This document shows positions 1 to 9,239 of a DNA stretch of 64,000 nt, in pieces (the stretch's first letter is position 1; each line of letters begins with the position of its first letter). Both the position numbers and the translations under genes were made by a program. The stretch covers positions 31,155-95,154 of the forward strand of contig CAYMII010000009.1 in the NCBI GenBank assembly GCA_964390565.1, in the 5' to 3' direction. The DNA is from UBA8529 sp964390565. Lineage in GTDB: Bacteria > Bacteroidota > Bacteroidia > Bacteroidales > Tenuifilaceae. The notes under the pieces are model-generated. The model searched no databases. It was not told where the DNA came from and was given only the letters and a program-made list of their open reading frames with translations.

Positions 1-720
1 CTAATAGATATTGCTGATGCCGGAAGCAAGTATAACGTTTACGAATATCAGAAAGATTTCTTTAAAGCATTCGACGATATTAAAAAAAGAGGTAGTCAAC
101 CTATTCTTTGTGGAGGTAGTGGATTATATATCGAATCGGTTATTAAAGGGTATAAACTAATAGCTGTGCCCGATAACCCAGTGCTCAGGAGTATTCTTAA
201 AAGCAAATCCGATGAGGAGTTAATTAAGATGCTGGCTTCATATAAGAAACTCCATAATCAAACAGATACAACAAACCGCAAAAGGCTTGAACGTGCCATT
301 GAGATCGAGGAGTATTATGCAAATAATCAAGTTGATGAAACTCCTCTCCCTAAGATAAATAACATAATTTTTGGGGTAAGGTATAGCAGGAATAACGAAC
401 GAAGTAGGATAACTTGCCGATTAAAGCAACGGTTGAAAGATGGGATGATTGATGAGGTTAAAGCGCTTATTGATTCAGGTGTTAGCCCCGAAGATCTTAT
501 ATATTATGGCCTTGAGTACAAGTTTATCACACAGTATATTATAGGTCAAATTACTTACGAGGAGATGTTTACCCAACTAAATAATGCAATTGCACAATTC
601 GCAAAGCGACAGATGACTTGGTTTCGCAGGATGGAGCGCAACGGAATAGATATTCATTGGATACAAGGTAGTTTACCTATTTCAGAGAAAGTTGAGATTG
701 TATTGAATTCGATTGGTTAA
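1..720 (+). CDS. miaA: tRNA dimethylallyltransferase MiaA (5' truncated by window edge)
   Basis: The frame is open from base 1, so the N-terminal P-loop part lies outside the window. The visible 239 residues carry the GGSGLY motif (bases 112-129) and the C-terminal KRQMTWFRR segment, both typical of MiaA. The family transfers a dimethylallyl group to N6 of adenosine 37 in tRNAs reading UNN codons and releases pyrophosphate. The first methionine visible in frame (base 166) is internal and not the start. A GNAT gene follows after 2 bases, so the two are probably co-transcribed. The assignment is firm and only the missing 5' end is unknown. Confidence 0.93.
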   Translation, partial: LIDIADAGSKYNVYEYQKDFFKAFDDIKKRGSQPILCGGSGLYIESVIKGYKLIAVPDNPVLRSILKSKSDEELIKMLASYKKLHNQTDTTNRKRLERAIEIEEYYANNQVDETPLPKINNIIFGVRYSRNNERSRITCRLKQRLKDGMIDEVKALIDSGVSPEDLIYYGLEYKFITQYIIGQITYEEMFTQLNNAIAQFAKRQMTWFRRMERNGIDIHWIQGSLPISEKVEIVLNSIG

Positions 721-722
721 AT

Positions 723-1442
723 ATGGGAATGCTACCTTTTGATATTGAAGATATGTTAAAGGCTCAACCGCTTGCAAATATTAGCATGTTAGGTTTTTTT
801 GCAAAGCATCAACCTTTGCAAATTTTACAGCATGGCAAATCAGTAATGGCTAAAGGTCATAGCGATGAGGATTGGTGGTATTTGGCACTTCAAAAACCTA
901 AAGATTTTGATTGGTTTTTAGAGCAAACAGATGCAAACGATAGGTTTATTGCTACCATTGATGACGAAATTCTTGCTAAAGTAAAGAAAAGATTTACTTG
1001 TAAGTGGGTTTTATCATGCGATAGGCTTTATTTACCTGATGAAGTGAAACTGCTAGAGGCATATCTTGAGATTTCCAGTGTTCTTCAATCGGATGCAGAG
1101 CATCTGTACTTAAACTCAAATTATAAAGCATATACAAGCGTAGATTATATAAAAGAGCAGATAGCCCAAGGGCCAAGTTCAGCTTATCGTGTTGATGGCG
1201 TTTTAGCGGGTTGGGTTTTAACTCACGATGATAGCGCAATGGGGATGCTTCATGTCCTCGATGTGTATCGTCGAAGGGGCATTGCCAATGCATTGGTAAT
1301 CGATTTGGTAAAGAAGATTCGTGCTTTAGGGTTAACCCCTTTTACTTATGTTGAACCCTCCAATAATGCATCAATGAATCTGGTTAAGTCTCTTGGTTTT
1401 GTTGTTGATAGACCAATTCACTGGGTTAATATTGATAGATGA
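723..1442 (+). CDS. GNAT-family N-acetyltransferase (FR47-like)
   Basis: A 239-residue protein. The last third has the acetyl-CoA-binding pattern of GNAT enzymes: HVLDVYRRRGIANAL (motif A, R-x-x-G-x-A) followed by NNASMNLVKSLGF, as in FR47/glycine N-acyltransferase-like members. The first 140 residues are less conserved and may hold a degenerate second GNAT fold. Start is ATG, 2 bases after miaA, so it is probably in the same transcript. The acceptor substrate cannot be read from sequence. Confidence 0.75.
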   Translation: MGMLPFDIEDMLKAQPLANISMLGFFAKHQPLQILQHGKSVMAKGHSDEDWWYLALQKPKDFDWFLEQTDANDRFIATIDDEILAKVKKRFTCKWVLSCDRLYLPDEVKLLEAYLEISSVLQSDAEHLYLNSNYKAYTSVDYIKEQIAQGPSSAYRVDGVLAGWVLTHDDSAMGMLHVLDVYRRRGIANALVIDLVKKIRALGLTPFTYVEPSNNASMNLVKSLGFVVDRPIHWVNIDR

Positions 1443-1448
1443 TTTGCT

Positions 1449-3500
1449 TTAGCATGAAGGTAGGGTTATTGTAAATTTTGTTCCAACCCCAATCTCGCTG
1501 TCTACATCAATTCTACCCCCGTTTAGCTCTGTAAAATCTTTGCTGATTAAAAGGCCAAGACCAGTACCTTTCTCGTTATCAGTGCCATATGAAGTTGAGT
1601 GTGTTTTTATATTGAAAAGGTTTCCCAATACATCTTGTGACATTCCAACGCCATTATCTTTTATTTCTATGGAAACAAATCCTTCTTCTTTTGAATTGCA
1701 TGATATTTCAACTCGTCCATTGGTATTAGTAAATTTAACGGCATTGGAAATGATGTTTCTTAGGACAGAGCTGATCATGATTGCATCGGCTTTAATATTT
1801 ATTGCACTATCAACCTTATTTTCAATGGTTATCCGCTTGGATTTTGCCTGAACTTCTAAGTTTGCAATGGCATTGTCGGCAATAATCTTTAGCTCAATGC
1901 ACTCTGGCTTAACTTTAATACTGCTTGTTTGCGATAGCGACCACTCAAGGAGGCTATTTAGCAAATTAAAGGAATGTGAAGCGGCTCCATCAACCTTGCT
2001 TAGATAAAGAAGTTTACGATTATCATCTAAATCTTTCCAGTTTTCGATGATCAACCTAGTAAAACCAAGCATTGCATTGAATTGATTCTTAAGATCGTGA
2101 GCAATAATTGAGTTGATTTTATCTTTAGCAAGATTTAGCTGCTGAAGTTTATCCCTTTGCTCTTTAATTTCATCGGACTGCTTTTGGATTTGATTGTTTT
2201 TTTCGTTGAGGAGTGAGTACGATTTTTGCTTGGTTCTGTAGCTGTAAATAGTTAAGATTACAATGCCGATAGCAAGAATTAGCGCAATAAGAGAAAATGT
2301 AATAATTTTTCGTTGAAGCGATAGGTGCTTCTTTTGATTAAGTTCCTCTTTCTGCTTTATTTCAATTTGTTTGTCAAACTTATACTGCAATTCAAGTTCG
2401 GTTATATTTTTTGTTTTTTCAGAGTTTGTAAGTGAATCTTTAATTGCATGAAACCTCTCAACATAGTACAAACTCTCCTTGTACCTATTTAGTTTTTTGA
2501 AAATCTTTGATAGGTCTTCACTTGCGTCTTGGGCAAAAGGGAGGATCCCTTCTTTGCTTGATTCTTTAAAGCAAAACTCATATACCTTAATGGCTTCGCC
2601 ATAATTTCGTTTTTCGGTAAGAAGTTTTCCTTTAGTGACGTTGTAATATAAAAGATAGTAAGTATCATTTTTGCCGATGATTTTTTCTGCTTCAGTTAAG
2701 AATGCCTCTGCTTTACTTAAATTCCTGACTTTAATGTATTGCTCGGCTAAATTTATAAGAATATGGGGAAGCATCGCCTTATCTTCAAATTTTGCCAATG
2801 AATCATAAGCCAAATGAGCATATTGTAGGGCTTGCTTTATGCTGTCAATTTCAGAGTAAGAGACTGATATATTGAGAAGTAGAGTTGGATGCAACTCTTT
2901 GTCATTATACTTTTTGCCAAGTTGTAACGCTTTTTTATAAAACTCAATTGCTTTATTTTGATTTTTTTGCGCTGAATGAATAATCGCCAAATTATTATAA
3001 TCCGTTCCCAGCGTATAGTAATTACCTTTCTTCTCGTTTATTTTTAGGCTCTCAAGAAAACTTTCGTACGATTTGTTATAATTTCCACTATAAAAATAAA
3101 TACTTCCTATTAGCGTTTGAACCATTGCTACTGAGTTTAAACTGTCCATCTCTGTAAAAATGGTAAGGCTTTTATTGGCAAAATCTAGCGCTTTTAGAAT
3201 GTTTTTTTCGCAATAGAATGTTCCAAGATTAAAATATGCATAGCCTTTATAATTCAGGTTGTTTAGTTTATCGCTTAACCTTAAAACTTCATAAGTATAA
3301 TAGAGAAATTTTGAGGTGTCTAAATTAGTGTTAATGCCTGCAATATGATTTGCAAGCCTCATTTTTTCCTTATCGTTTTGGTTATTGTTGAATAGTTTGA
3401 TTAGACTATCCGATTTTGCATTTTGAGAAAATGAACTATTTACCTTAAATAATGAGATCAGAGCTAATAATGAAAAAATCTTCCAACTGCCGCGAATCAT
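1449..3500 (-). CDS. TPR-containing membrane sensor histidine kinase
   Basis: 683 residues. A signal peptide ending near SSFSQ is followed by about 330 residues of periplasmic TPR-like repeats, a transmembrane helix near residue 400 (FSLIALILAIGIVILTIYSY), a coiled coil, a HisKA-type segment with the phospho-acceptor in IIAHDLKNQFNAM, and a HATPase domain with N box (NIISNAVKFTN), G1 (DNGVGM) and G2 (GTGLGL). This is the common Bacteroidota TPR histidine kinase architecture. No response regulator or receiver domain is adjacent, so it is an orphan kinase with unknown signal and partner. It ends 6 bases from the convergent GNAT stop. Confidence 0.9.
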   Translation of the reverse strand: MIRGSWKIFSLLALISLFKVNSSFSQNAKSDSLIKLFNNNQNDKEKMRLANHIAGINTNLDTSKFLYYTYEVLRLSDKLNNLNYKGYAYFNLGTFYCEKNILKALDFANKSLTIFTEMDSLNSVAMVQTLIGSIYFYSGNYNKSYESFLESLKINEKKGNYYTLGTDYNNLAIIHSAQKNQNKAIEFYKKALQLGKKYNDKELHPTLLLNISVSYSEIDSIKQALQYAHLAYDSLAKFEDKAMLPHILINLAEQYIKVRNLSKAEAFLTEAEKIIGKNDTYYLLYYNVTKGKLLTEKRNYGEAIKVYEFCFKESSKEGILPFAQDASEDLSKIFKKLNRYKESLYYVERFHAIKDSLTNSEKTKNITELELQYKFDKQIEIKQKEELNQKKHLSLQRKIITFSLIALILAIGIVILTIYSYRTKQKSYSLLNEKNNQIQKQSDEIKEQRDKLQQLNLAKDKINSIIAHDLKNQFNAMLGFTRLIIENWKDLDDNRKLLYLSKVDGAASHSFNLLNSLLEWSLSQTSSIKVKPECIELKIIADNAIANLEVQAKSKRITIENKVDSAINIKADAIMISSVLRNIISNAVKFTNTNGRVEISCNSKEEGFVSIEIKDNGVGMSQDVLGNLFNIKTHSTSYGTDNEKGTGLGLLISKDFTELNGGRIDVDSEIGVGTKFTITLPSC

Positions 3501-3629
3501 AATATCTATATTTGTTTTAAATCATAAACGATAATTGTTTGCTAGGGTTTCCATTTGGAGATGTAATTGATTAATAAAAATGATGATTTAAAACAGTTTA
3601 GCTGATATCTACTTTGGTTTATTAAGTAC

Positions 3630-3659
3630 AAAAACTCAGAAAATTCAATCTGAGTTTTT
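3630..3659. terminator. Intrinsic terminator, possibly bidirectional
   Basis: AAAACTCAGA and TCTGAGTTTT pair over an 8-base loop, with A and T runs on either side. It lies downstream of the minus-strand lipoprotein gene ending at 3715 and would end that transcript. Confidence 0.7.
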
Positions 3660-3714
3660 CGGTTTAAGAATTATAAAGCATCGTTTTATTACAAATATTC
3701 TTATAGGTTGTTTA

Positions 3715-4200
3715 CTATTTTAATATTATCTCAATTTTTGTTTTTTCTGATTTAGATGGATCTTTATAGATTTTGTAGGTCATAACTGCACTAACTGAAC
3801 CACCCTCATAATATGCGGTAACAGTATTCTTCACATCAACATTAGTTGTGCCTGAGTTTAATACCATAACTGGAGATGTGAATATTATTCTCGATTCATC
3901 AATATCAAAATATCCATCAGTAAATGGCAAATCAAGATCATTAATAACTTGACCTTTTGCCCAGCCACTTGAACATTCATGCTTTGCATGAAGCCTTGTG
4001 ATTTCAATCGCCTTATTTAGGTTTGTTACTTTAATATCCCACTGTACGGTACTCCCATGTATTGCTTCAGTTGGAGTCATAATGTTTTCTACCAAAAAAG
4101 GTTTTGGGGCCTCATCATCATCTTTCTTGCAATTTGTTTGCAAGATAAAAGTCAAACCAACCATAATCAGCATACAACAGCCCTTAAGTTTTGTTTTCAT
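3715..4200 (-). CDS. Hypothetical lipoprotein
   Basis: 161 residues starting with a lipoprotein signal peptide whose lipobox is LQTNC (Cys near residue 25), followed by a Lys/Asp-rich linker. The rest looks like a single small beta-sandwich (alternating hydrophobic strands, for example GSTVQWDIKVTNLNKAIEIT). I do not recognise the family. It is probably exported and lipid-anchored. It is a single gene with its own downstream hairpin and long AT-rich flanks. Confidence 0.6.
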   Translation of the reverse strand: MKTKLKGCCMLIMVGLTFILQTNCKKDDDEAPKPFLVENIMTPTEAIHGSTVQWDIKVTNLNKAIEITRLHAKHECSSGWAKGQVINDLDLPFTDGYFDIDESRIIFTSPVMVLNSGTTNVDVKNTVTAYYEGGSVSAVMTYKIYKDPSKSEKTKIEIILK

Positions 4201-4520
4201 AAGATGAGTTTTAGGTTTATAAATGATAAAATTTGATATATCTTTTATAAAAGAGATTCAGAATTGCAAAGCAAAAGAGTATTCTATGTTTGAGTTTTGA
4301 GTTTATTTTGAAAATCCAGTATAGATTAGTTATGATTAGAGATGTATTCCTTTAACTAAAAGAATAAAGTTAGTTCATATGTCAGCTTATTGCAAATAAT
4401 TAGTTGATTTTAATGCATTGTTTATAAATCAATTTTGGATAGTCTATTTAAATAACAAACTCCGAACATTTGCTCGGAGCTTGTTATCTAAATATAAAAC
4501 TTTAATTCATGCATTAGGCT
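4201..4520. other. Intergenic region, no gene seen
   Basis: AT-rich 320-base gap between two minus-strand genes. Apart from the hairpin at 4453-4488 I see no conserved RNA, repeat or plausible short gene. It must hold the promoter of the lipoprotein gene starting at 4200, but no clear TAnnTTTG motif was identified. Confidence 0.5.
4453..4488 (-). terminator. Terminator of the S9 peptidase gene
   Basis: Fourteen-base arms, ATAACAAACTCCGA and TCGGAGCTTGTTAT, with one mismatch and an 8-base loop, just downstream of the minus-strand S9 peptidase stop. The T tract on the minus strand is weak (TTATTT). Confidence 0.6.
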
Positions 4521-6632
4521 TTATTTCAACCATTTGTCTAGCCATCCAAAAAACTCGCGTTGCCAGATTACAGCATTCTGAGGTTTGGTAACAAAATGTG
4601 TTTCCTTTGGATAAACAAGCAATTTACTTGGAATACCTCTTAGTTGAGCAGCGTTAAATGCTTGCAAGCTCTCTGTGTAAGGAATTCGTAAATCCATCTC
4701 ACCAGTGATAATCATAATTGGAGTATCCCAGTTTTGAACGAATTTATGTGGTGAGTTAGCATACGATTTTTGAGCAATGGCGTTATTCTTATCCCAGAAA
4801 GGTCCACCTAAATCATTGTTTGGGAAGAAAGTTTCTTCGGTTGCAGCATAGAAACTTTCGAAATTGAACATTCCACAATGTGAGATGAACGCTTTAAAAC
4901 GTTTTTGGTGATGTCCAGCAAGGTAGTAAACCGAATATCCACCATAGCTGGCACCAACGCAGCCAAGTTTATCTTTATTCACCCAAGGTTCTTTGCTTAC
5001 ATCATCTATTGCGCTTAGGTAATCTTTAATGTTTTGTCCGCTGTAATCGCCCGATATTTGTGCATTCCATGCTTTGCCAAACGATGGAACACCACGCCTG
5101 TTTGGTGCAACAACTACATAACCATTAGCAGCCATCATCTGGAAGTTCCAACGATAACTCCAAAACTGGCTTACAGTGCTTTGTGGTCCGCCTTGACAGT
5201 ATAGTAGGGTAGGGTACTTCTTAGTTTTATCGAAGTTAGGAGGTAGAATAACCCAAACGAGCATATCCTTACCATCGGTAGTTTTTACCCAGCGTTCCTG
5301 AACCTCACCCATTTTAATATTATCGTAGATGTTCTTGTTGGTGAAGGTTAGTTGAGTTTCTGCTCCGGTTGCTTCATCTACTTTGTAAAGTTCAGCAGCT
5401 GAGCTCATGCTCATTTTCTGACCAATTAAAATACCGTTACTTATTTGGCATGCAGTATAATTATGGACTCCCTTTGTTATTTGAGCAATAGTTTTTGTTT
5501 CAATATCAATTTTGTAAAGTTGCTCAGTGCCTTTAATTCCACTCGCAAAATAGATGTTCTTACTATCACCACTCCAAACGTATTGCTCAACGTTTTGATC
5601 AAAACCTTGAGTTAAATAGGTCTTCTTATTTGAAGCAACATCAAGAATGAATAATCTTCGTTGGTCGGCTTCGTTGCCAGGTTGCTCCATGCTTGTCCAA
5701 GCAATGAATTGTCCGTTTGGTGAGAATGAAGGGTTTCGATCGTAACCAAGATTATCGGTAGTGATGTTTTCTGTCTTTCCTGATTCTAGATCATAGATGA
5801 AAATATCAGAGTTTGTGCTTACAGCATACTCTTTTCCATAAAGCTTCTTTGAGCAATAAACAACTTTTTTCCCGTCGGGACTCCACTGCACTTCGCCAAT
5901 CTCAAAATCGGTAGCCATAGGAGTATCCCATTTTTCGCCCTCATTTATATCTTTTGCATTTAATAGTGCCCCTTCCTTAATATCAGCAATAAAAATATGG
6001 CTATATGAGCCATCCTCCCAATAATCAAAGTGGCGATACATCAAATTATCAATTATGCGAACATTTGCTTTATCCATATCTGGATGTAAGTCAATTGCAA
6101 GGTTCTCCGTTTTAACGGCTTTAGCATAAAGAACCTTGGCTCCATCAGCTGAGTACATAAAACCATCTATATCGCCATCAATACTGCTAACTTGAAGCAA
6201 ACCAGTACCATCGGCATTTATTTCCCAAATTTGGGAGCTACCGCTTTCGGTTGATAGGAAACGGATTATTTGCCCATCAGCAGACCATTGCGGATTGGAT
6301 TCTGAGCCAATACCATCCGTTAGCTGCTTTGGCTCGCCTCCATCAGTCGATACGGCATATAGATGAGTAATGCCTTTATTCTCTTTGAGATTATAAAAGG
6401 TAATTGTATAAGCTAATGTTTTACCGTCAGGTGAAAGGCATGGATTGTTTACTCTTCCAAACTTCCACATAATTTCCGGAGTCATTAAGCCTTTAGATAT
6501 TTCATCTTGACTTAATGAAACATCTATTTTTAAAGGTTCTTTTTTTTGCTCTTTTTCAGGAGCAGAGCACGATGTACTTGCTATTAATATAGCCATAGCA
6601 ATAAAATTAATTAGATTGTTCTTGATTTTCAT
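4521..6632 (-). CDS. S9-family prolyl oligopeptidase-like lipoprotein (DPP/acylaminoacyl peptidase type)
   Basis: About 703 residues. I start at ATG 6632 because this places a lipoprotein signal (ILIASTSC) at the N-terminus; an in-frame ATG 16 codons upstream would spoil it. Residues ~50-430 are WD40/PD40-like propeller repeats with repeated SPDGK/SADGQ motifs. The C-terminal alpha/beta hydrolase has the nucleophile Ser in GASYGGYS, the Asp in GEMDLRIPYT and the His in KETHF. The family cleaves dipeptides or acyl-amino acids from peptides. Likely periplasmic or outer-membrane anchored. A close paralogue lies at 36940-39018. Confidence 0.88.
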   Translation of the reverse strand: MKIKNNLINFIAMAILIASTSCSAPEKEQKKEPLKIDVSLSQDEISKGLMTPEIMWKFGRVNNPCLSPDGKTLAYTITFYNLKENKGITHLYAVSTDGGEPKQLTDGIGSESNPQWSADGQIIRFLSTESGSSQIWEINADGTGLLQVSSIDGDIDGFMYSADGAKVLYAKAVKTENLAIDLHPDMDKANVRIIDNLMYRHFDYWEDGSYSHIFIADIKEGALLNAKDINEGEKWDTPMATDFEIGEVQWSPDGKKVVYCSKKLYGKEYAVSTNSDIFIYDLESGKTENITTDNLGYDRNPSFSPNGQFIAWTSMEQPGNEADQRRLFILDVASNKKTYLTQGFDQNVEQYVWSGDSKNIYFASGIKGTEQLYKIDIETKTIAQITKGVHNYTACQISNGILIGQKMSMSSAAELYKVDEATGAETQLTFTNKNIYDNIKMGEVQERWVKTTDGKDMLVWVILPPNFDKTKKYPTLLYCQGGPQSTVSQFWSYRWNFQMMAANGYVVVAPNRRGVPSFGKAWNAQISGDYSGQNIKDYLSAIDDVSKEPWVNKDKLGCVGASYGGYSVYYLAGHHQKRFKAFISHCGMFNFESFYAATEETFFPNNDLGGPFWDKNNAIAQKSYANSPHKFVQNWDTPIMIITGEMDLRIPYTESLQAFNAAQLRGIPSKLLVYPKETHFVTKPQNAVIWQREFFGWLDKWLK

Positions 6633-6851
6633 ATAGTTGAATTTTGTTTTTGATGAACAGTGAGTGGGTAAAATTAACAATTCTTTAATAGGATTATTTG
6701 TTGTCTCCTAGGTTAATTTTGATAGTAAAAGGTATTTTTTTGACTAAGATTTACATATTCTCTCGATTTAAGTAAGATATTTTTGGAATTATCAGTTCTA
6801 ATGATAGCATTAAAAAAAAAAGAATATTTTTGTCCATAAATAAAATGTAAG

Positions 6852-8804
6852 ATGAAATTATCTGATTTTTTTGATTCTCTTCATGAATTCTTTAACGAGA
6901 AACGATTTGTGATCTTTACGCTATCCCTCATTTTCGTTTTTTTCTTAACGAATTTATTTTTATCAACAGGATTTACAGGAGGTGCCGAGAGTATTTGGCA
7001 TTATAATTACTCTCACTATGCGTTTAGTTATCCAAGTCTTTTTTTTGAAAGTTGGGCAAAGCCAATTTATACTCTTTTAAGCGCTCCATTTGCTTTTTTT
7101 GGATTCAAGGCTTTGCAGTTTTTTAATATTTTGATAGCAATTGCAGCAGGCCTATTTTCATATCTTGTGGCCAAAGAGTTAAAGATGAAACAACCTATTT
7201 TGGCTATCATACTTTGTTGTTTTACTCCAGTCTTTACGTTCAATGTTTTCTCGGGGTTAACGGAAATTCTTTTTGCGCTTATTACTATAGTTTCAAGTTA
7301 TTTATTGCTAAAAAACAGATACTTGTTTGCATCTGTCCTATTATCGTTACTCCCTTTAATTCGCCCCGAAGGGATATTTTTAATCCCTATCTACGCTTTC
7401 TATATTGCCTATAATAAACAGTTCAAATCACTCCCTTTTATCGTTATCGGATTTGTTGTTTACCTTGTAGTTGGAGGTATAATTTATAATGATTTTTTAT
7501 GGATTATAAATCATAATCCATATATGGGAGAGGTAGGTTTATATGGAACAGGCAGTTTCTTTCAATTCATTAAACGTAGCCCAGGCTATTTTGGGATTCC
7601 AAATGAAATTTTTTACGTCACTGGTCTAGTAGCAGGCATTACGCTCTACCTGAGGAGTAAGAGAGAATACTCAAAAGAGTTCTTTCTCGTCATTCTTCCA
7701 TTTTTTGCATATCTTTTTATCCACTCCTTTATGTGGTGGACTGGACTTGGTAATTCTCAAGGGAGTAATAGGTATATGGCTGCAATTGTGCCTTTAATGG
7801 CAGTTATGTCTACACGCGGACTTACTTTGTTCTCGTTAATGTTTGAGATTCTTTTCAAAAGCGTTTGGATTCGTGTCGCTGCATTATATATTGGAATAAT
7901 CTCGGTTGTACACATCCCTTTTGCTGTTCAAAACTATCCAATCAGGCTCGACTCATATAACAAACTAGTGCAACAAGCCGCAAATTGGATAAAAGATAAT
8001 GGTTTGGATAATAAAACTATCTATTTTAAGGATTCAAACTTTCCTTATGCTTTAGGTATTGACCCTTTCGATACGACAAAAGCAATAAGCGTTTATAAAA
8101 AAAGGACAGTGTTTAGTGATAATATTAAGGAAGGCTCAACAATAATTTACGATGAGAGGTATTTTCCTGTTGATGGAGTTGAGTTTGATTCTTTAGTGCA
8201 AAATAAAAACTTTGAACTTCAAAAGGTTTTTGAACCACAAAAGAATAGCAAGGTTTTTGGTAGGGATTATCGAGTTGCAGTTTTCAAACGCATCAAGCCC
8301 GATACTTCAATTCTCAATCAAAATAGGATGATTGCTTATGGAACTAAAGCCGAATTTAAATCTTTGGTGAAGTACGATTTTGATCGTTCTTATCATCAAC
8401 CCGATTCATCTTTTCTTTATTTTGATGATAAGAATGATACTAAGTGCATTCGAGTTAACTCTAATAATGTACAGTTCTTATATAATGAGTTCGATTTATC
8501 GACTTTGAGTTTTGAAAAACCACTTGAACTATATTTGAAATTTAAATTAAATAATCAGGATACTTTAAGGCAACCATTAGTTTTTGTTGTTGAGGTTGAT
8601 AAGAGGGAAAAACAAATATTTTACAGAGAATTATTGCTTGAACATGCAGATTCTGTAGTGAATAACTGGCTTAACTTGGAGTATAATATTGTATTAACCA
8701 AAGATGTTTCGTTTAGCGGAACGCTAAAAACATATTTTGTAAACCGAAATAAGAGCGAATACTTGCTTGATGATTATCAGTTAGGGTATTGTATTAAAAG
8801 ATAA
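6852..8804 (+). CDS. Multi-spanning membrane protein, glycosyltransferase (GT-C/mannosyltransferase-like)
   Basis: 650 residues. Residues 1-370 contain roughly ten hydrophobic helices with acidic and aromatic residues in loops (FTGGAESIWHYNYSHYAF near the N-terminus), as in GT-C lipid-linked sugar transferases. Residues ~370-650 are hydrophilic and rich in beta-strand patterns, presumably periplasmic. No family motif is certain, so the assignment is by architecture. A TATTTTTG motif at 6825-6832 could be the -7 element. It stands alone, with its own strong terminator. Confidence 0.5.
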   Translation: MKLSDFFDSLHEFFNEKRFVIFTLSLIFVFFLTNLFLSTGFTGGAESIWHYNYSHYAFSYPSLFFESWAKPIYTLLSAPFAFFGFKALQFFNILIAIAAGLFSYLVAKELKMKQPILAIILCCFTPVFTFNVFSGLTEILFALITIVSSYLLLKNRYLFASVLLSLLPLIRPEGIFLIPIYAFYIAYNKQFKSLPFIVIGFVVYLVVGGIIYNDFLWIINHNPYMGEVGLYGTGSFFQFIKRSPGYFGIPNEIFYVTGLVAGITLYLRSKREYSKEFFLVILPFFAYLFIHSFMWWTGLGNSQGSNRYMAAIVPLMAVMSTRGLTLFSLMFEILFKSVWIRVAALYIGIISVVHIPFAVQNYPIRLDSYNKLVQQAANWIKDNGLDNKTIYFKDSNFPYALGIDPFDTTKAISVYKKRTVFSDNIKEGSTIIYDERYFPVDGVEFDSLVQNKNFELQKVFEPQKNSKVFGRDYRVAVFKRIKPDTSILNQNRMIAYGTKAEFKSLVKYDFDRSYHQPDSSFLYFDDKNDTKCIRVNSNNVQFLYNEFDLSTLSFEKPLELYLKFKLNNQDTLRQPLVFVVEVDKREKQIFYRELLLEHADSVVNNWLNLEYNIVLTKDVSFSGTLKTYFVNRNKSEYLLDDYQLGYCIKR

Positions 8805-8835
8805 AAAGAGGCTCTGAAATCCAGAGCCTCTTTTT
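8803..8835. terminator. Bidirectional intrinsic terminator
   Basis: Perfect 14-base arms (AAAAAGAGGCTCTG / CAGAGCCTCTTTTT) around a 5-base loop, beginning within the TAA stop of the upstream gene. It sits between convergent genes and has A/T runs on both sides. Confidence 0.88.
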
Positions 8836-8880
8836 ATCTTTTAACGTTTTTCTAAGCAAGTTGATAACTATAAGACAATA

Positions 8881-9108
8881 TCAGTTTATTTCCTTTAACA
8901 TTTCGATATACAAATCCTCAACCTGTTTCCTTGCCCAAGGTGTTTTGCGTAAAAACTTCAAACTCGATTTAACGCTAGGATCTTTTAAAAAACAGTTAAT
9001 CTTTACCTTTTTTCCTAACAATCCCCAACCGTAATAATCCTCAAGAGCAATAACAATATGCTCAAGCGTTTTACCATGCAGGGGGTCGTTGCTTTTATGC
9101 TCAGCCAT
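8881..9108 (-). CDS. VF530-family (DUF2132) small DNA-binding protein
   Basis: 75 residues matching the VF530 family almost end to end: NDPLHGKTLEHIVIALEDYY, then GWGLLGKKVKINCF, then a Pro/Arg-rich KFLRKTPWARKQVE segment. Family members are small cytoplasmic proteins with a proposed DNA-binding fold and no settled role. A minus-strand TACCTTTG motif lies at 9138-9145. Normal family length. Confidence 0.85.
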   Translation of the reverse strand: MAEHKSNDPLHGKTLEHIVIALEDYYGWGLLGKKVKINCFLKDPSVKSSLKFLRKTPWARKQVEDLYIEMLKEIN

Positions 9109-9239
9109 TAACGGGTTGATTTGATATCTGATGACTGCAAAGGTAAATTAAAAAAAGAGGAGAAATCACACGTTTTAATCTCTTTTCGAAAAAGTTAACT
9201 CGAATGACTAACTTAGCACCGAATTTTAAAACTTGAATT

